Shown here: positions 1-11,922 of the stretch, piece after piece | How the letters are laid out: each line of letters begins with the position of its first letter | Numbering within the stretch: the first letter of the stretch is position 1 | NCBI RefSeq assembly: GCF_001280005.1 | Contig: NZ_LGDW01000225.1 | Span: 10,806 to 74,805 of the forward strand | Source of the DNA: Streptomyces sp. NRRL WC-3618 | GTDB lineage: Bacteria > Actinomycetota > Actinomycetes > Streptomycetales > Streptomycetaceae | Length of the DNA: 64,000 nucleotides | Direction of reading: 5' to 3' | The notes under the pieces: model-generated | Database searches by the model: none | What the model saw: the letters and a program-made list of their open reading frames with translations, nothing else | Told to the model about the DNA's origin: nothing | Program-made: the position numbers and the translations under genes

Positions 1-538
1 TGGCCGAGGGGAAGACCAGCATGCCGCCGATCGCGAACAGCAGCAGCGGGAACACCTCGGTGGTGGTGAACCCGGCCTTCACCGCGGCTTTCTCGCTGTC
101 GCTGCCCGGCACGGAAGCGGCCTGCGCGGCGAACGAGTCGACGCGGTTGCCGTGTGCCTCGGGGTCGAGGCGCCGCTCGGCGAAGGTGAACAGTCCGACC
201 AGGCCCGCCAGCAGGATCGTGCCCTGCAGGAACAGCGCGGGTCCGTCGACGGCGATCGCGCCCATCGCCGCGATTTTGGCCTTGGTGGTGCCGTACCCGC
301 CCGCCGCGAGCGCCACGACCGCGGCGAACGCGGCGGTGAGGGCGACGACTGACACGAACAGCTGCACGTAGTAGCGGGATTTGCGGGGCACGAACGCCTC
401 GACCAGGATCCCTACGATCGCCGCGCCGATGACAATCAGGGTGGGCGACAATTGCCCGTATTCGATCTTCGGCGCGTCGATCTTGGAGATCGGATCGGCC
501 GCCGTTGTCCACAGGCTGTGGACGGCTGATGCGCTCAC
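1..538 (-). CDS. nuoN: NADH-quinone oxidoreductase subunit N (partial, 3' end outside window)
   Basis: Antiporter-like proton-pumping membrane subunit of complex I. Only about the first 179 codons are present. The start is a GTG at 536-538 that overlaps the TGA of nuoM (GTGA), the coupling used at most junctions of this operon. The visible part is hydrophobic, and position as last gene of the nuoA-N order identifies it. The functional lysines of later helices lie outside the window. Confidence 0.9.
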   Translation of the reverse strand, partial: MSASAVHSLWTTAADPISKIDAPKIEYGQLSPTLIVIGAAIVGILVEAFVPRKSRYYVQLFVSVVALTAAFAAVVALAAGGYGTTKAKIAAMGAIAVDGPALFLQGTILLAGLVGLFTFAERRLDPEAHGNRVDSFAAQAASVPGSDSEKAAVKAGFTTTEVFPLLLFAIGGMLVFPSA

Positions 539-2106
539 TTGGCCGCCTCCACCTCGGGCTTGGGGTCCTTCTTATGGACGTCGGACAGGGTCTGCTTGAC
601 CGCCGGGTTGACGATGTCCGTCAAGGGCTTCGGGTAGACGCCCAGGAAGATCAACAACACGATCAGCGGCGTCACCACCACGAGTTCACGCACCCTGAGG
701 TCCGGCATCTTGGCGACCTCCGCCTTCACCGGGCCCGTCATCGTCCTCTGATAGAGGACGAGGGTGTACAGCGCGGCGAGGACGATGCCGAAGGTGGCGA
801 TGATGCCGACCACCGGGTAGCGCGTGAACGTGCCCACCAGCACCAGGAACTCACTCACGAAGGGCGCGAGACCCGGGAGCGACAGAGTCGCGAGCCCACC
901 GATCAGGAACGTGCCGGCGAGCACCGGAGCGACCTTCTGGACGCCTCCGTAGTCGGCGATGAGCCGCGAGCCGCGCCGCGAGATCAGGAAGCCGGCCACC
1001 AGCATCAGCGCGGCCGTCGAGATCCCGTGGTTGACCATGTACAGCGTCGCGCCCGACTGACCCTGGCTGGTCATCGCGAAGATGCCCAGGATGATGAACC
1101 CGAAGTGCGAGATCGACGCGTACGCGACCAGCCGCTTGATGTCCCGCTGCCCGACCGCGAGCAGCGCCCCGTAGATGATGCTGATCAGCGCCAGTACGAG
1201 GATGACGGGCGTCGCCCACTTGGACGCCTCCGGGAACAGCTGGAGGCAGAAGCGGAGCATCGCGAAGGTGCCCACCTTGTCGACGACCGCCGTGATCAGC
1301 ACGGCGACCGGCGTGGTGGCCTCCCCCATGGCGTTGGGCAGCCAGGTGTGCAGCGGCCACAGGGGCGCCTTCACCGCGAAGGCGAAGAAGAAGCCCAGGA
1401 ACAGCCACCGTTCGGTGTTCGTCGCCATGTCCAGCGAACCGTTGGCCCGCGCCGCGGCGATCTCCGTGAGCGAGAAGCTCCCGGCCACCACGTAGAGGCC
1501 GATCACGGCCGCCAGCATGATCAGACCGCCGACGAGGTTGTAGAGGAGGAACTTCACTGCCGCGTACGAGCGTTGCGTGGACGCCGTCTCCTCGCCGTGC
1601 TCGTGGGCACGGTCCCCGAAGCCGCCGATGAGGAAGTACATCGGGATGAGCATGGCTTCGAAGAAGATGTAGAACAGGAAGACGTCGGTGGCCTCGAAGG
1701 AGATGATCACCATCGCCTCGACGAGCAGGATCATCGCGAAGAAGCCCTGAGTGGGCCGCCAGCGCGTGTTTCCTGTCTCCAGGGGGTCGGCGTCGTGCCA
1801 GCCGGCCAGGATCACGAACGGGATCAGCAGCGCGGTCAGCGCGATGAGCGCCACGGCGATACCGTCCACGCCCAGCTCGTACCGCACCCCGAAGTCCTTG
1901 ATCCAGGCGTGTGATTCGGTGAGCTGGTAGCGGTCACCGCCCGGGTCGAAGCGCACCAGAACGATCGCGGCGAGCGCCAGGGTGGCGAGCGAGACAAGCA
2001 GCGCCAGCCACTTGGCGGCGGTGCGCCGCGCGGCCGGTACGGCCGCCGTGGCGATCGCCCCGAGGGCCGGAAGCACCGCCGTCGCTGTCAGGAGGGGAAA
2101 GGACAT
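535..2106 (-). CDS. nuoM: NADH-quinone oxidoreductase subunit M
   Basis: 523-residue antiporter-like proton-pumping subunit of complex I in the cytoplasmic membrane. It is hydrophobic throughout, with about 14 likely helices. The family signature AVKAPLWPLHTWLP, carrying the lysine of the proton channel, is followed by VAVLITAVVDKVGTF and by QRDIKRLVAYASISH, all typical of NuoM/ND4. Length matches the family. It lies between nuoL, whose stop is 5 nt upstream, and nuoN, whose start overlaps its stop. Confidence 0.97.
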   Translation of the reverse strand: MSFPLLTATAVLPALGAIATAAVPAARRTAAKWLALLVSLATLALAAIVLVRFDPGGDRYQLTESHAWIKDFGVRYELGVDGIAVALIALTALLIPFVILAGWHDADPLETGNTRWRPTQGFFAMILLVEAMVIISFEATDVFLFYIFFEAMLIPMYFLIGGFGDRAHEHGEETASTQRSYAAVKFLLYNLVGGLIMLAAVIGLYVVAGSFSLTEIAAARANGSLDMATNTERWLFLGFFFAFAVKAPLWPLHTWLPNAMGEATTPVAVLITAVVDKVGTFAMLRFCLQLFPEASKWATPVILVLALISIIYGALLAVGQRDIKRLVAYASISHFGFIILGIFAMTSQGQSGATLYMVNHGISTAALMLVAGFLISRRGSRLIADYGGVQKVAPVLAGTFLIGGLATLSLPGLAPFVSEFLVLVGTFTRYPVVGIIATFGIVLAALYTLVLYQRTMTGPVKAEVAKMPDLRVRELVVVTPLIVLLIFLGVYPKPLTDIVNPAVKQTLSDVHKKDPKPEVEAAK

Positions 2107-2111
2107 CGGTA

Positions 2112-4064
2112 TCAGACCGCCCTCATCAGCAGGGTCGCGGCGATGAGGAGCGCCGCACCGCCGAACATCGAGACCGCGTACGAGCGCGCGTAGCCGTTCT
2201 GCAGCTTGCGGAGCCGTCCGGAGAGGCCGCCCATGGAGGCCGCCGTACCGTTGACGACCCCGTCGACCAGGGTGTGGTCGACGTAGACCAGGGAGCGGGT
2301 GAGGTGCTCTCCGCCGCGCACCAGGACAACGTGGTTGAAGTCGTCCTGGAGGAGGTCGCGCCGGGCGGCCCGGGTGAGCAGCGACCCGCGCGGGGCGAGG
2401 ACCGGGACCGGCCGGCGCCCGTACTGGGCGTACGCGACGCCCACGCCGATGACGAGCACGACCATGGTCGCCAGGGTGACCGTGAGGGCGCTGACCGGCG
2501 GGTTTCCCTCCGCGTGCTGGGTGACGGGCTCCAGCCAGTGCAGGAAGCGGTCACCGATGCTGAAGAACCCGCCCGCGAAGACCGACCCGAAGGCGAGCAC
2601 GATCATGGGGATCGTCATCGACTTGGGCGACTCGTGCGGGTGCGGCTCGGCGTGCGCGCCGTGGTGCTCGGCCGCCGGCTCCACACTCGGTTCGGCCGGA
2701 GACGCGGTCGGCTGGTTCCGCCAGCGCTCCTCGCCGAAGAACGTCATCAGCATCACGCGCGTCATGTAGTACGCGGTGATGGCCGCGCCTAGGAGAGCCA
2801 CACCGCCGAGGATCCAGCCCTCGGTGCCGCCCTTGGCGAACGCCGCCTCGATGATCTTGTCCTTGGAGAAGAAGCCGGACAGGCCGGGGAAGCCGATGAT
2901 CGCGAGGTAACCGAGCCCGAAGGTCACGAAGGTGATGGGCATGTACGTGCGGAGGCCGCCGTACTTGCGCATGTCGACCTCGTCGTTCATGCCGTGCATG
3001 ACCGAGCCGGCGCCGAGGAACAGCCCGGCCTTGAAGAAGCCGTGGGTCACCAGGTGCATGATCGCGAAGACATAGCCGATGGGGCCGAGGCCCGCCGCGA
3101 GGATCATGTAGCCGATCTGCGACATGGTCGAGCCGGCCAGCGCCTTCTTGATGTCGTCTTTCGCGCAACCGACGATCGCACCGAAGAGGAGCGTGACGGC
3201 GCCGACCACGGTGACCACCAACTGGGCGTCGGGCGCCGCGTTGAAGATCGCCCCGGAGCGGACGATCAGGTACACACCGGCGGTCACCATCGTCGCCGCG
3301 TGGATGAGGGCCGAGACCGGGGTCGGGCCCTCCATGGCGTCCCCGAGCCAGGACTGCAGCGGCACCTGGGCGGACTTGCCGCAGGCCGCGAGCAGCAGCA
3401 TCAGGGCGATGGCGGTGAGCTTGCCCTCGCTCGTCTCACCAGTGGCGTCGAAGACCGGCCCGAAGGCGAAGGTCCCGAAGGTGGTGAACATCAGCATGAT
3501 GGCGATCGACAGGCCCATGTCGCCGACGCGGTTGACCAGGAAGGCCTTCTTCGCGGCGGTCGCGGCGCTGGGCTTGTGCTGCCAGAAGCCGATGAGGAGG
3601 TACGAGGCGAGGCCGACGCCCTCCCAGCCGACGTACAGCAGGAGGTAGTTGTCGGCGAGGACGAGCAGCAGCATCGCCGCGAGGAACAGGTTCAGATAGC
3701 CGAAGAAGCGGCGGCGGCGCTCGTCGTGCTCCATGTACCCGATCGAGTACACGTGGATCAGCGAGCCGACGCCGGTGATCAGCAGAACGAACGTCATCGA
3801 CAGCTGGTCGAGCTGGAAGGCCACGTCGGCCTGGAAGCCCTCGACGGGGATCCAGCTGAACAGGTACTGCGTCAGGGTGCGGTGCTCGGCGTTCTTGCCC
3901 AGCATGTCGACGAAGAGGACCACGCCGATCACGAAGGAGCAGGCGGCGAGGGCTGTGCCGATCCAGTGGCCGACGGCGTCCAGCCGCCGGCCGCCGCACA
4001 GCAGTACGACCGCTCCGAGCAGTGGCGCCGCCACCAGCAGCGCAATCAGGTTCTCAGCATTCAC
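2112..4064 (-). CDS. nuoL: NADH-quinone oxidoreductase subunit L
   Basis: 650-residue distal antiporter-like subunit of complex I. The central region has [20 protein letters not shown] and [15 protein letters not shown], the ND5/NuoL signature with the channel lysine and conserved histidine, then a [17 protein letters not shown] segment. The C-terminal part should form the lateral amphipathic helix that spans NuoM and NuoN. A histidine-rich loop ([13 protein letters not shown]) sits between late helices, about residues 465-480; it looks lineage specific and its role is unknown. The gene starts 14 nt after nuoK. Confidence 0.97.
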   Translation of the reverse strand: MNAENLIALLVAAPLLGAVVLLCGGRRLDAVGHWIGTALAACSFVIGVVLFVDMLGKNAEHRTLTQYLFSWIPVEGFQADVAFQLDQLSMTFVLLITGVGSLIHVYSIGYMEHDERRRRFFGYLNLFLAAMLLLVLADNYLLLYVGWEGVGLASYLLIGFWQHKPSAATAAKKAFLVNRVGDMGLSIAIMLMFTTFGTFAFGPVFDATGETSEGKLTAIALMLLLAACGKSAQVPLQSWLGDAMEGPTPVSALIHAATMVTAGVYLIVRSGAIFNAAPDAQLVVTVVGAVTLLFGAIVGCAKDDIKKALAGSTMSQIGYMILAAGLGPIGYVFAIMHLVTHGFFKAGLFLGAGSVMHGMNDEVDMRKYGGLRTYMPITFVTFGLGYLAIIGFPGLSGFFSKDKIIEAAFAKGGTEGWILGGVALLGAAITAYYMTRVMLMTFFGEERWRNQPTASPAEPSVEPAAEHHGAHAEPHPHESPKSMTIPMIVLAFGSVFAGGFFSIGDRFLHWLEPVTQHAEGNPPVSALTVTLATMVVLVIGVGVAYAQYGRRPVPVLAPRGSLLTRAARRDLLQDDFNHVVLVRGGEHLTRSLVYVDHTLVDGVVNGTAASMGGLSGRLRKLQNGYARSYAVSMFGGAALLIAATLLMRAV

Positions 4065-4078
4065 GGTTCAGCGACCCC

Positions 4079-4378
4079 TTACAGCTTCATCAGGCTGGCG
4101 TCGTCGACCGAGGCCGAGTGGCGGGAACGGAACAGGGACACGATGATCGCGAGCCCGACGACGACCTCCGCGGCGGCGACGACCATCGTGAAGAAGGCGA
4201 TGACCTGGCCGTCGAGATTGCCGTGCATTCGGGAGAAGGTGACGAACGCGAGGTTGCAGGCGTTCAGCATCAGCTCGACGCACATGAAGACGACGATCGC
4301 GTTGCGCCTGATCAGGACGCCGGTGGCGCCGATCGTGAACAACAAGGCGGCGAGATAGAGGTAGTTGACGGGATTCAC
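4079..4378 (-). CDS. nuoK: NADH-quinone oxidoreductase subunit K
   Basis: 99-residue small membrane subunit with three hydrophobic helices. The two membrane glutamates that are important for proton transfer in the ND4L/NuoK family are visible in [10 protein letters not shown] (helix 2) and [10 protein letters not shown] (helix 3). Its start overlaps the stop of nuoJ (4375-4378), so translation is probably coupled. Length is normal for the family. Confidence 0.96.
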   Translation of the reverse strand: MNPVNYLYLAALLFTIGATGVLIRRNAIVVFMCVELMLNACNLAFVTFSRMHGNLDGQVIAFFTMVVAAAEVVVGLAIIVSLFRSRHSASVDDASLMKL

Positions 4379-5226
4379 TTCGACGCCTCCCCACTGTTCG
4401 AGCCACCGGCTGAACCGTTGGCCGGGCCGCTGTTGGTGCGTTCCAGACGGTCCTCGGCGCGCTGTTCCAGTGCCTTGAGGTCGCTGATGGCCCCGGCGGA
4501 CACATCACGGATCTGGCCGCGCTGACGCAGCGTCTGCATGACCGAGAGTTCGGCCGGGGTGCCGTCGGGCAGCAGGCCCGCGACGTCCACCGCGTTGTGC
4601 CGGGCGTACACACCTGGGGCGGGCAGCGGCGGCAGGTGCTTGCCTTCCCGCACGCGCTCCTCGGCCATCTCGCGCTGGGTCTTGGCGCGCTCGGTGCGCT
4701 CGCGGTGCGTGAGCACCATGGCGCCGACGGCGGCGGTGATCAGCAGGGCGCCGGTGATCTCGAAGGCGAACACGTACTTCGTGAAGATGAGGGCGGCCAG
4801 GCCCTCCACGTTGCCGTTGGCGTTGGCCTGGCCGAGGCCGGCGAACTCCTTCAGGGAGGCGTTTGCGACGCCCGCGACCAGGAGGACGCCAAAGCCGAGC
4901 CCGCACACCAGGGCCAGCCAGCGCTGGCCCTTGATGGTCTCCTTGAGGGAGTCCGCGGCGGTGACACCGACGAGCATGACCACGAAGAGGAACAGCATCA
5001 TGATCGCGCCGGTGTAGACGATGATCTGGACGACGCCCAGGAAGTAGGCGCCGTTGGCCAGGTAGAACACCGCCAGGACGATCATGGTGCCGGCGAGGCA
5101 GAGCGCACTGTGTACGGCCCTCCTCATGAAGACGGTGCACAGGGCTCCGGCCACGGCGACGGTGCCGAGCACCCAGAACTGGAACGCCTCACCCGTGGAG
5201 GTGGAGTAGGCGGCGAGCGCGCTCAT
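4375..5226 (-). CDS. nuoJ: NADH-quinone oxidoreductase subunit J
   Basis: 283-residue membrane subunit of complex I. The ATG at 5224-5226 forms an ATGA overlap with the nuoI stop, which is why I chose it over a longer in-frame extension. Five hydrophobic helices fill about residues 15-190, including the conserved [20 protein letters not shown] segment. The remaining ~100 residues are a polar, charged C-terminal tail, longer than in Escherichia coli NuoJ; such tails are common in actinobacteria and their function is not known. Confidence 0.95.
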   Translation of the reverse strand: MSALAAYSTSTGEAFQFWVLGTVAVAGALCTVFMRRAVHSALCLAGTMIVLAVFYLANGAYFLGVVQIIVYTGAIMMLFLFVVMLVGVTAADSLKETIKGQRWLALVCGLGFGVLLVAGVANASLKEFAGLGQANANGNVEGLAALIFTKYVFAFEITGALLITAAVGAMVLTHRERTERAKTQREMAEERVREGKHLPPLPAPGVYARHNAVDVAGLLPDGTPAELSVMQTLRQRGQIRDVSAGAISDLKALEQRAEDRLERTNSGPANGSAGGSNSGEASK

Positions 5227-5834
5227 GCTCCCGCCCCCTCTTCTTCCGGCTTCTCGCCCTTGGAGACGGCGACCTGGCGCACGGTGCCGGGTGCGGCCTC
5301 GGTGACCAACCCCCGGTAGTAGTCCTGTTCGTCGGTGCCCGGGAAGATCGAGTGGGGCGAGTCGACCATGCCCTCCTCGAGTCCGGCGAGCAGTTGTTCC
5401 TTGGTGTAGATGAGGTTGGCGCGGCTGCTGTCGGCCAGCTCGAACTCGTTCGTCATCGTCAACGCGCGCGTGGGGCACGCCTCGATGCACAGACCGCACA
5501 GGATGCAGCGGGCGTAGTTGATCTGATAAACCGCGCCGTACCGCTCGCCCGGCGAGTAGCGCTCCTCGTCGGTGTTGTCGGCGCCCTCCACGTAGATGGC
5601 GTCCGCGGGGCAGGCCCAGGCGCACAGTTCGCAGCCGACGCACTTCTCCAGGCCGTCCGGATGGCGGTTGAGCTGGTGCCGTCCGTGGAAACGGGGAGCG
5701 GTGGTCTTCTGCTGCTCGGGGTACTGCTCGGTCAGCCGCTTCTTGAACATGGCCTTGAAGGTCACGCCGAAGCCGGCCACGGGGTTCTGGAAGCCGGGCT
5801 TCGACTGCCCGGTCTCCTTCGGCTCCTCAGCCAT
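5223..5834 (-). CDS. nuoI: NADH-quinone oxidoreductase subunit I, two [4Fe-4S] ferredoxin-like
   Basis: 203-residue peripheral-arm subunit that carries electrons between NuoG and NuoB. Two four-cysteine motifs are clear: [12 protein letters not shown] and [12 protein letters not shown], each supplying ligands for a [4Fe-4S] cluster (N6a/N6b). I chose the ATG at 5832-5834 because an AAAGGAGG ribosome binding site lies just upstream; a longer in-frame start at 5894 would fall inside nuoH without such a site. The start overlaps the last codons of nuoH by 8 nt. Confidence 0.96.
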   Translation of the reverse strand: MAEEPKETGQSKPGFQNPVAGFGVTFKAMFKKRLTEQYPEQQKTTAPRFHGRHQLNRHPDGLEKCVGCELCAWACPADAIYVEGADNTDEERYSPGERYGAVYQINYARCILCGLCIEACPTRALTMTNEFELADSSRANLIYTKEQLLAGLEEGMVDSPHSIFPGTDEQDYYRGLVTEAAPGTVRQVAVSKGEKPEEEGAGA

Positions 5835-7191
5835 CGGACGCCTCCTTTCCATCCAGAGATCCGTCACTGCCAGTATCCGACCCACCACTGACAATCAACT
5901 CGCGCTCACGGCGCGGGCGCCTGCGCGGCACCGCCGGCGCCTCCTGTCCCGGCAGTGGCGGTACGGGGAATCCGCCCGCCATCGGGTCGAAGGCGACGGG
6001 CTCGGCGGCCTCCGTCTGCGGCGCCTTGCCCTGGTCGCGGAACATGTCGACCACGAAGGAGAGCAGGAGCAGGGTGATGACACCGCCGGCGACGTAGAGG
6101 GCGATGTCGGCGAAGTCGTAGTTCTCGTTGCGCAGGGTCCGTACGGTCGCGACGAGCATCAGCCAGACCAGCGAGATCGGGATGAGGACCTTCCAGCCGA
6201 GCTTCATCAGCTGGTCGTAGCGGACACGCGGGAGGGTGCCGCGCAGCCAGATGAAGAAGAACAGCAGCAGCTGCACCTTGATGACGAACCAGGCCATCGG
6301 CCACCAGCCGTGGTTGGCGCCCTCCCAGAAGGTGCTGATGGGCCAGGGGGCCCGCCAGCCGCCCAGGAAGAGCGTCACCGACACGGCCGAGACGGTCACC
6401 ATGTTGACGTACTCGGCGAGCATGAACATCGCGAACTTGATCGACGAGTACTCGGTGTTGAAGCCGCCGACCAGGTCGCCCTCGGACTCCGGCATGTCGA
6501 AGGGGGCCCGGTTGGTCTCGCCGACCATCGTCACGATGTAGATCACGAAGGAGACCGGCAGCAGGACGACGTACCAGCGGTCGTGCTGTTGTTCGACGAT
6601 GGTGGAGGTCGACATCGACCCGGAGTAGAGGAACACCGAGGCGAACGCGGCGCCCATGGCGATCTCGTACGAGATCATCTGCGCGCAGGACCGCAGACCG
6701 CCCAGCAGGGGGTAGGTGGATCCGGAACTCCAGCCCGCGAGCACGATCCCGTAGATCCCGACCGAGGCGACCGCGAGGACGTAGAGCATCGCGATCGGCA
6801 GGTCGGTGAGCTGCATCGTCGTACGGTGGCCGAAGATCGAGACCTCGTTGCCGGCCGGGCCGAAGGGGATGACCGCGATCGCCATGAAGGCCGGGACGGC
6901 CGCGACGATCGGCGCGAGGATGTAGACGACCTTGTCCGCGCGCTTGACGATCAGGTCTTCCTTGAGCATCAGCTTGATGCCGTCGGCGAGAGACTGGAGC
7001 ATGCCCCAGGGGCCGTGCCGGTTGGGGCCGATGCGCAGCTGCATCCAGGCGACCACCTTGCGTTCCCACACGATGGAGAACAGCACGGTGATCATCAGGA
7101 AGGCGAAACAGAAGACCGCCTTGACGACGACCAGCCACCACGGGTCGGTGCCGAACAGGGAGAGGTCTTCAGCGGCGAGGTACGGGCTCAT
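5827..7191 (-). CDS. nuoH: NADH-quinone oxidoreductase subunit H
   Basis: 454-residue membrane subunit at the junction of the peripheral and membrane arms; it forms much of the quinone chamber. The signatures [19 protein letters not shown] and [17 protein letters not shown], with the conserved acidic loop, are diagnostic of ND1/NuoH. About eight hydrophobic helices are followed by a ~70-residue polar, arginine/proline-rich C-terminal extension, as often seen in streptomycetes. It has an ATGA overlap with nuoG. Confidence 0.97.
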   Translation of the reverse strand: MSPYLAAEDLSLFGTDPWWLVVVKAVFCFAFLMITVLFSIVWERKVVAWMQLRIGPNRHGPWGMLQSLADGIKLMLKEDLIVKRADKVVYILAPIVAAVPAFMAIAVIPFGPAGNEVSIFGHRTTMQLTDLPIAMLYVLAVASVGIYGIVLAGWSSGSTYPLLGGLRSCAQMISYEIAMGAAFASVFLYSGSMSTSTIVEQQHDRWYVVLLPVSFVIYIVTMVGETNRAPFDMPESEGDLVGGFNTEYSSIKFAMFMLAEYVNMVTVSAVSVTLFLGGWRAPWPISTFWEGANHGWWPMAWFVIKVQLLLFFFIWLRGTLPRVRYDQLMKLGWKVLIPISLVWLMLVATVRTLRNENYDFADIALYVAGGVITLLLLSFVVDMFRDQGKAPQTEAAEPVAFDPMAGGFPVPPLPGQEAPAVPRRRPRRERELIVSGGSDTGSDGSLDGKEASDG

Positions 7192-9692
7192 GCCTCCACC
7201 TCCTTGGGGGCCGCGGTGGCGAGCGTCGCCGGGCCGATGCGGACGAGTGCGCCGGGCAGCGCCCCGGTGTCGGAGGCGACGCCGCCTCCGGTGGAGTTCA
7301 GCGGCAGCCAGACCACACGGTCGGGCATCTCGGTGACCTCGAGGGGGAGTTCGACCGTCCCGGTGGCACCGGTCACGGCGAGCAGATCGCCGTCCTTGAC
7401 ACCGGCTTCGGCGGCCGTGGCGGCCGACACGCGCGCGCGTGCGGCGTGCCGCGTCCCGGCGAGCGCGTCGTCGCCCTCCTGCAGGCGACCCTGGTCGAGG
7501 AGCAGCCGGTGCCCGGCGAGCACGGCCTCTCCGGCGGCCGGACGCGGCAACTGGGCGCTGATCTCCAGCGGGTTTGCGGCGCGCGCCCCGTCCCAGGACC
7601 CGAGCCGGTCCAGTTCCGCCCGCGTGGTCCGCAGGTCCGGCAGCCCCAGGTGTACGTCCATGGCGTCGGCCAGCATCTGCAGCACCCGGGCGTCGGACGG
7701 CGCCAGGCGCCGGGTCATCTGGTCGGGCTTGAGCGCGGCCTCGAAGGGGCGGCCCCGGCCCTCCCAGTTGAGGAAGGTGCCCGCCTTCTCGGCGACCGCG
7801 GCGACCGGCAGGACGACGTCGGCGTGCTCCGTGACCTCGCTGGGCCGCAGTTCCAGCGACACCAGGAAGCTCACTTCGTGAAGAGCCTCACGCGCGCGTG
7901 CCGGGTCGGGCAGGTCGGCGACCTCGACGCCGGCGACCAGCAGGGCCCGCAACTCTCCCCCGGCGGCGGCTTCGACGATCTGGCCGGTGTCGCGGCCGAA
8001 GCGGTGCGGAAGCCCGGCCACACCCCAGGCGGCGGCGACCTCGTCCCGCGCGCGCGGGTCGGTCGCCGGACGTCCGCCCGGCAGCAGCGACGGCAGCGCG
8101 CCGGCCTCGACGGCACCGCGCTCCCCCGCCCGGCGCGGGATCCACACCAGCTGGGCGCCGGTCGTGGAAGCGGCCCGTACGGCGGCGGTGAGTCCGCCCG
8201 CCACAGCCGCCAGCCGCTCACCGACGACGATCACCGCGCCCTCGGTGCGCAGCGCCTCGGCGGCCTTCACCCCGCTCTCCTCCAGCCCGAATCCGCTCCC
8301 GAGCGCGTCCAGCCACTCGGTCTCGGTGCCGGGGGCGGCGGGCAGCAGCGTGCCGCCGGCCTTCTCCAGGCCGCGCGTCGTGTGCGTGGCCAGCGAGAAG
8401 ACCTGCTGTCCGTGTCCCCGCCAGGCCTTGCGCAGCCGCAGGAAGACGCCGGGCGCCTCCTCCTCGGACTCGAACCCGACGAGCAGGACCGCGGGCGCCT
8501 TCTCCAGCGAGGTGTACGTGACACCCGTACCGTCGAGGTCGCGACCGCGTCCGCCGACCCGGGCGGCCAGGAAGTCGGCCTCCTCGGCGCTGTGCACGCG
8601 CGCGCGGAAGTCGATGTCGTTGGTGTCGAGGGCCACGCGCGCGAACTTGCTGTACGCGTAGGCGTCCTCGACGGTGAGCCGGCCACCGGTGAGAACACCC
8701 GTGCGACTGCGGGCCGCGAGGAGTCCCCGCGCCGCCGTTTCCAGCGCCTCGGGCCAGGACGCGGACTCCAGGACACCGTCGGCGTTGCGCACCAGGGGCG
8801 TCTGGAGGCGGTCGGGCTTCTGCGCGTACCGGAAGCCGAAGCGTCCCTTGTCGCAGATCCACTCCTCGTTGACCTCGGCGTCGGGTGCGGCCAGGCGCCG
8901 CATGACCTTGCCGCGCCGGTGGTCGGTGCGGGTGGCGCAGCCGCCGGAGCAGTGCTCGCACACCGAGGCTGAGGAGACGAGGTCGAAGGGGCGGGAGCGG
9001 AAGCGATACGCCGCCGAGGTCAGCGCGCCGACCGGGCAGATCTGGATCGTGTTCCCGGAGAAGTACGACTCGAAGGGGTCACCCTCGCCGGTGCCGACCT
9101 GCTGGAGCGCGCCGCGCTCGATCAGCTCGATCATCGGGTCGCCCGCGATCTGATTGGAGAAGCGGGTGCAGCGGGCGCACAGCACGCACCGTTCACGGTC
9201 GAGCAGCACCTGCGTGGAGATCGGCACGGGCTTCTCGTAGGTCCGCTTCTTGCCCTCGAAGCGGGATTCCGCCTGGCCGTGCGACATGGCCTGGTTCTGC
9301 AGGGGGCACTCGCCGCCCTTGTCGCAGACCGGGCAGTCCAGCGGGTGGTTGATGAGCAGCAGCTCCATCACACCGTGCTGGGCCTTTTCGGCCACCGGCG
9401 AGGTGAGGTGAGTCTTGACGACCATCCCGTCCGTACAGGTGATCGTGCAGGACGCCATGGGCTTGCGCTGGCCCTCGACCTCGACGATGCACTGGCGGCA
9501 GGCGCCGGCCGGGTCGAGGAGGGGATGGTCGCAGAAGCGCGGGATCTCGATGCCGAGCTGTTCGGCGGCGCGGATCACCAGGGTGCCCTTGGGCACGCTG
9601 ATGTCGATGCCGTCGATCTTCAGCGAGACGAGATCTTCCGGCGGGACCGCCGCGTCGCCTCCTCCGGAGGGAGCGCTCGTGGTCACCGTCAT
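7188..9692 (-). CDS. nuoG: NADH-quinone oxidoreductase subunit G, iron-sulfur/molybdopterin-like
   Basis: 834-residue peripheral-arm subunit. The N-terminal 2Fe-2S domain has [15 protein letters not shown] and a later MASC cysteine. Next come [14 protein letters not shown], the His-Cys cluster region, and [10 protein letters not shown] with CPVGAL for further [4Fe-4S] clusters. [14 protein letters not shown] supplies the N7-type cluster found in only some species. The C-terminal two thirds resemble a molybdopterin oxidoreductase fold with no catalytic role in complex I. The ATG at 9690-9692 overlaps the nuoF stop. Confidence 0.97.
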   Translation of the reverse strand: MTVTTSAPSGGGDAAVPPEDLVSLKIDGIDISVPKGTLVIRAAEQLGIEIPRFCDHPLLDPAGACRQCIVEVEGQRKPMASCTITCTDGMVVKTHLTSPVAEKAQHGVMELLLINHPLDCPVCDKGGECPLQNQAMSHGQAESRFEGKKRTYEKPVPISTQVLLDRERCVLCARCTRFSNQIAGDPMIELIERGALQQVGTGEGDPFESYFSGNTIQICPVGALTSAAYRFRSRPFDLVSSASVCEHCSGGCATRTDHRRGKVMRRLAAPDAEVNEEWICDKGRFGFRYAQKPDRLQTPLVRNADGVLESASWPEALETAARGLLAARSRTGVLTGGRLTVEDAYAYSKFARVALDTNDIDFRARVHSAEEADFLAARVGGRGRDLDGTGVTYTSLEKAPAVLLVGFESEEEAPGVFLRLRKAWRGHGQQVFSLATHTTRGLEKAGGTLLPAAPGTETEWLDALGSGFGLEESGVKAAEALRTEGAVIVVGERLAAVAGGLTAAVRAASTTGAQLVWIPRRAGERGAVEAGALPSLLPGGRPATDPRARDEVAAAWGVAGLPHRFGRDTGQIVEAAAGGELRALLVAGVEVADLPDPARAREALHEVSFLVSLELRPSEVTEHADVVLPVAAVAEKAGTFLNWEGRGRPFEAALKPDQMTRRLAPSDARVLQMLADAMDVHLGLPDLRTTRAELDRLGSWDGARAANPLEISAQLPRPAAGEAVLAGHRLLLDQGRLQEGDDALAGTRHAARARVSAATAAEAGVKDGDLLAVTGATGTVELPLEVTEMPDRVVWLPLNSTGGGVASDTGALPGALVRIGPATLATAAPKEVEA

Positions 9693-11071
9693 GCGTTCAC
9701 CTCCGTACGGTCGGCCCAGGCCGTGGACTTGGCCGGGTCGAAGGGGCAGCCCCGGCCCGTGATGTGGTCCTCGTACTCCTCGCGGAAGTACTTGAGGGAG
9801 GAGAAGATCGGCGAGGCGGCGCCGTCACCGAGGGCGCAGAAGGACTTGCCGTTGATGTTGTCGGCGATGTCGTTCAGCTTGTCGAGGTCGGACATGACTC
9901 CCTTGCCGGCCTCGATGTCGCGCAGCAACTGCACGAGCCAGTACGTCCCTTCACGGCAGGGCGTGCACTTGCCGCAGGACTCGTGGGCGTAGAACTCGGT
10001 CCAGCGGGTGACCGCCCGGACGACGCAGGTGGTCTCGTCGAAGCACTGGAGTGCTTTCGTGCCGAGCATGGAACCCGCGGCGCCCACTCCTTCGTAGTCA
10101 AGAGGGACGTCGAGGTGCTCGTCGGTGAACATCGGTGTCGAGGAGCCGCCCGGTGTCCAGAACTTCAGCCGGTGGCCGGACCGCATCCCGCCGCTCATGT
10201 CGAGGAGTTGGCGGAGCGTGATGCCGAGCGGGGCCTCGTACTGGCCCGGACTGGTGACATGGCCGCTGAGCGAGTAGAGCGTGAAGCCCGGGGACTTCTC
10301 GCTGCCCATCGACCGGAACCATTCTTTGCCCTTTTGCAGAATCGCGGGAACCGACGCGATCGACTCGACGTTATTTACAACAGTTGGGCAGGCATAGAGC
10401 CCTGCGACGGCAGGAAAGGGGGGACGGAGCCGCGGTTGACCCCGGCGGCCTTCGAGCGAGTCGAGCAGTGCGGTCTCTTCCCCACAGATGTACGCGCCCG
10501 CGCCCGCGTGCACGGTGAGTTCGAGGTCGAGTCCGCTGCCGAGTGCGTCCTTGCCGAGGTAGCCCGCCGCGTAGGCCTCACGTACGGCCTCGTGCAACCG
10601 CCGCAGCACTGGCACGACTTCACCGCGCAGATAGATGAAGGCATGCGAAGACCTGATGGCATAACACGCGATCACAATGCCCTCGATGAGGCTATGCGGG
10701 TTCGCGAAGAGGAGCGGGATGTCCTTACAGGTTCCCGGCTCCGATTCGTCGGCGTTGACAACTAGATAATGTGGTTTTCCATCACCCTGAGGAATGAACT
10801 GCCATTTCATTCCCGTAGGGAATCCCGCACCGCCGCGGCCACGCAGACCGGACTCCTTGACGTACGCGATGAGGTCGTCCGGGGTCATCGCGAGGGCCTT
10901 GCGAAGTCCCTCGTATCCTTCGTGCCTCCGGTAGGCGTCCAGGCTCCAGGACCTGTCCTCGTCCCAGAAGGCCGACAGCACGGGTGAGAGCAGCTTCGCG
11001 GGACCGGTCTCCCCCCCACGCTCGAATTCGCTCGCCCGGGCGGTGCCCCCGTTCTCGGGTGCCAATGTCAT
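9689..11071 (-). CDS. nuoF: NADH-quinone oxidoreductase subunit F, NADH/FMN-binding
   Basis: 460-residue subunit that oxidises NADH through FMN. The FMN/NADH site is visible as [16 protein letters not shown] and [19 protein letters not shown]. The N3 [4Fe-4S] ligands are in [12 protein letters not shown], with the fourth cysteine in FCALGDG. The ATG at 11069-11071 has a GGAGG seven bases upstream and overlaps the nuoE stop by one base. A GTG one codon upstream is possible. A long upstream extension of the frame runs antisense to no function and overlaps nuoE. Confidence 0.96.
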   Translation of the reverse strand: MTLAPENGGTARASEFERGGETGPAKLLSPVLSAFWDEDRSWSLDAYRRHEGYEGLRKALAMTPDDLIAYVKESGLRGRGGAGFPTGMKWQFIPQGDGKPHYLVVNADESEPGTCKDIPLLFANPHSLIEGIVIACYAIRSSHAFIYLRGEVVPVLRRLHEAVREAYAAGYLGKDALGSGLDLELTVHAGAGAYICGEETALLDSLEGRRGQPRLRPPFPAVAGLYACPTVVNNVESIASVPAILQKGKEWFRSMGSEKSPGFTLYSLSGHVTSPGQYEAPLGITLRQLLDMSGGMRSGHRLKFWTPGGSSTPMFTDEHLDVPLDYEGVGAAGSMLGTKALQCFDETTCVVRAVTRWTEFYAHESCGKCTPCREGTYWLVQLLRDIEAGKGVMSDLDKLNDIADNINGKSFCALGDGAASPIFSSLKYFREEYEDHITGRGCPFDPAKSTAWADRTEVNA

Positions 11072-11922
11072 CACTCTCCCTCCTCGGTGACGGGCCCCGC
11101 CGGGTGGGAGGGGTCGGACGCCGCCGTGTCCTGCGGCGCGTCGTGCGAACTGAGGTGCTCGGCGGGCGACGGCTCGTGCGGCTGCGCGCTCTTGGAGGAG
11201 CCGCCCCTGGGGTGCACCACGCGCGCGGGGCTCTCGCCCTTGGCCAGCCGGAGCCCGATCAGCGAGGCGGGACCCGCGCTGCCGCTCGCCTCGACAGCCC
11301 CGTCCCGGGTGTCGGGGAAGCCCGCCAGGATGCGGGCGGTGTCCTTGAACGTGCACAGCGGGGCACCGCGCGTGGGTTCGACCTCCACGCCCGCGCGCAG
11401 GTCGTCGACGAGGCGCTTGGCGCTGGCCGGCGTCTGGTTGTCGAAGAACTCCCAGTTGACCATCACGACGGGTGCGAAGTCGCAGGCCGCGTTGCACTCG
11501 ATGTGCTCCAGGGTGACCTTGCCGTCCTCGGTCGTCCCGCCGTTGGCGACACCGAGGTGCTCCTGGAGGGTCTCGAAGATGGCGTCGCCGCCCAGCACCG
11601 CGCACAGGGTGTTGGTGCAGACGCCCACCTGGTAGTCGCCGGAGGGGCCCCGGCGGTACATGGAGTAGAAGGTGGCGACCGCGGTGACCTCGGCCGTGGT
11701 CAGGCCCAGCATGTCCGCGCAGAACCGCATCCCGGTGCGCGTGACATGCCCCTCCTCCGACTGCACGAGATGCAGCAACGGCAGGAGGGCGGACCGGGAG
11801 TCCGGGTAGCGGGCGATGACCTCGCGGGAGTCCGCTTCGAGCCGGGCTCGAACGTCGTCCGGGTAATCGGGCGCGGGCAGTTGGGGCATGCCCAGGCTGA
11901 CGCCCTCGGGAGTGGTGGTCAC
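11071..11922 (-). CDS. nuoE: NADH-quinone oxidoreductase subunit E, thioredoxin-like 2Fe-2S
   Basis: 283-residue subunit holding the N1a [2Fe-2S] cluster. The ligands appear as CTNTLC and [10 protein letters not shown], the usual C-x4-C plus C-x3-C of the 24-kDa family. The GTG at 11920-11922 forms a GTGA overlap with nuoD. The C-terminal ~100 residues after the cluster domain are polar and low in complexity (Ser/Pro/Thr/Glu), an extension beyond the ~170 residues of the E. coli protein and typical of actinobacterial NuoE. Confidence 0.95.
   Translation of the reverse strand: MTTTPEGVSLGMPQLPAPDYPDDVRARLEADSREVIARYPDSRSALLPLLHLVQSEEGHVTRTGMRFCADMLGLTTAEVTAVATFYSMYRRGPSGDYQVGVCTNTLCAVLGGDAIFETLQEHLGVANGGTTEDGKVTLEHIECNAACDFAPVVMVNWEFFDNQTPASAKRLVDDLRAGVEVEPTRGAPLCTFKDTARILAGFPDTRDGAVEASGSAGPASLIGLRLAKGESPARVVHPRGGSSKSAQPHEPSPAEHLSSHDAPQDTAASDPSHPAGPVTEEGE

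Noticed and set aside
505..1914. 469-codon plus-strand frame opposite nuoM
   Set aside because: Antisense to a highly conserved gene, Glu/Arg/His rich with no family resemblance.
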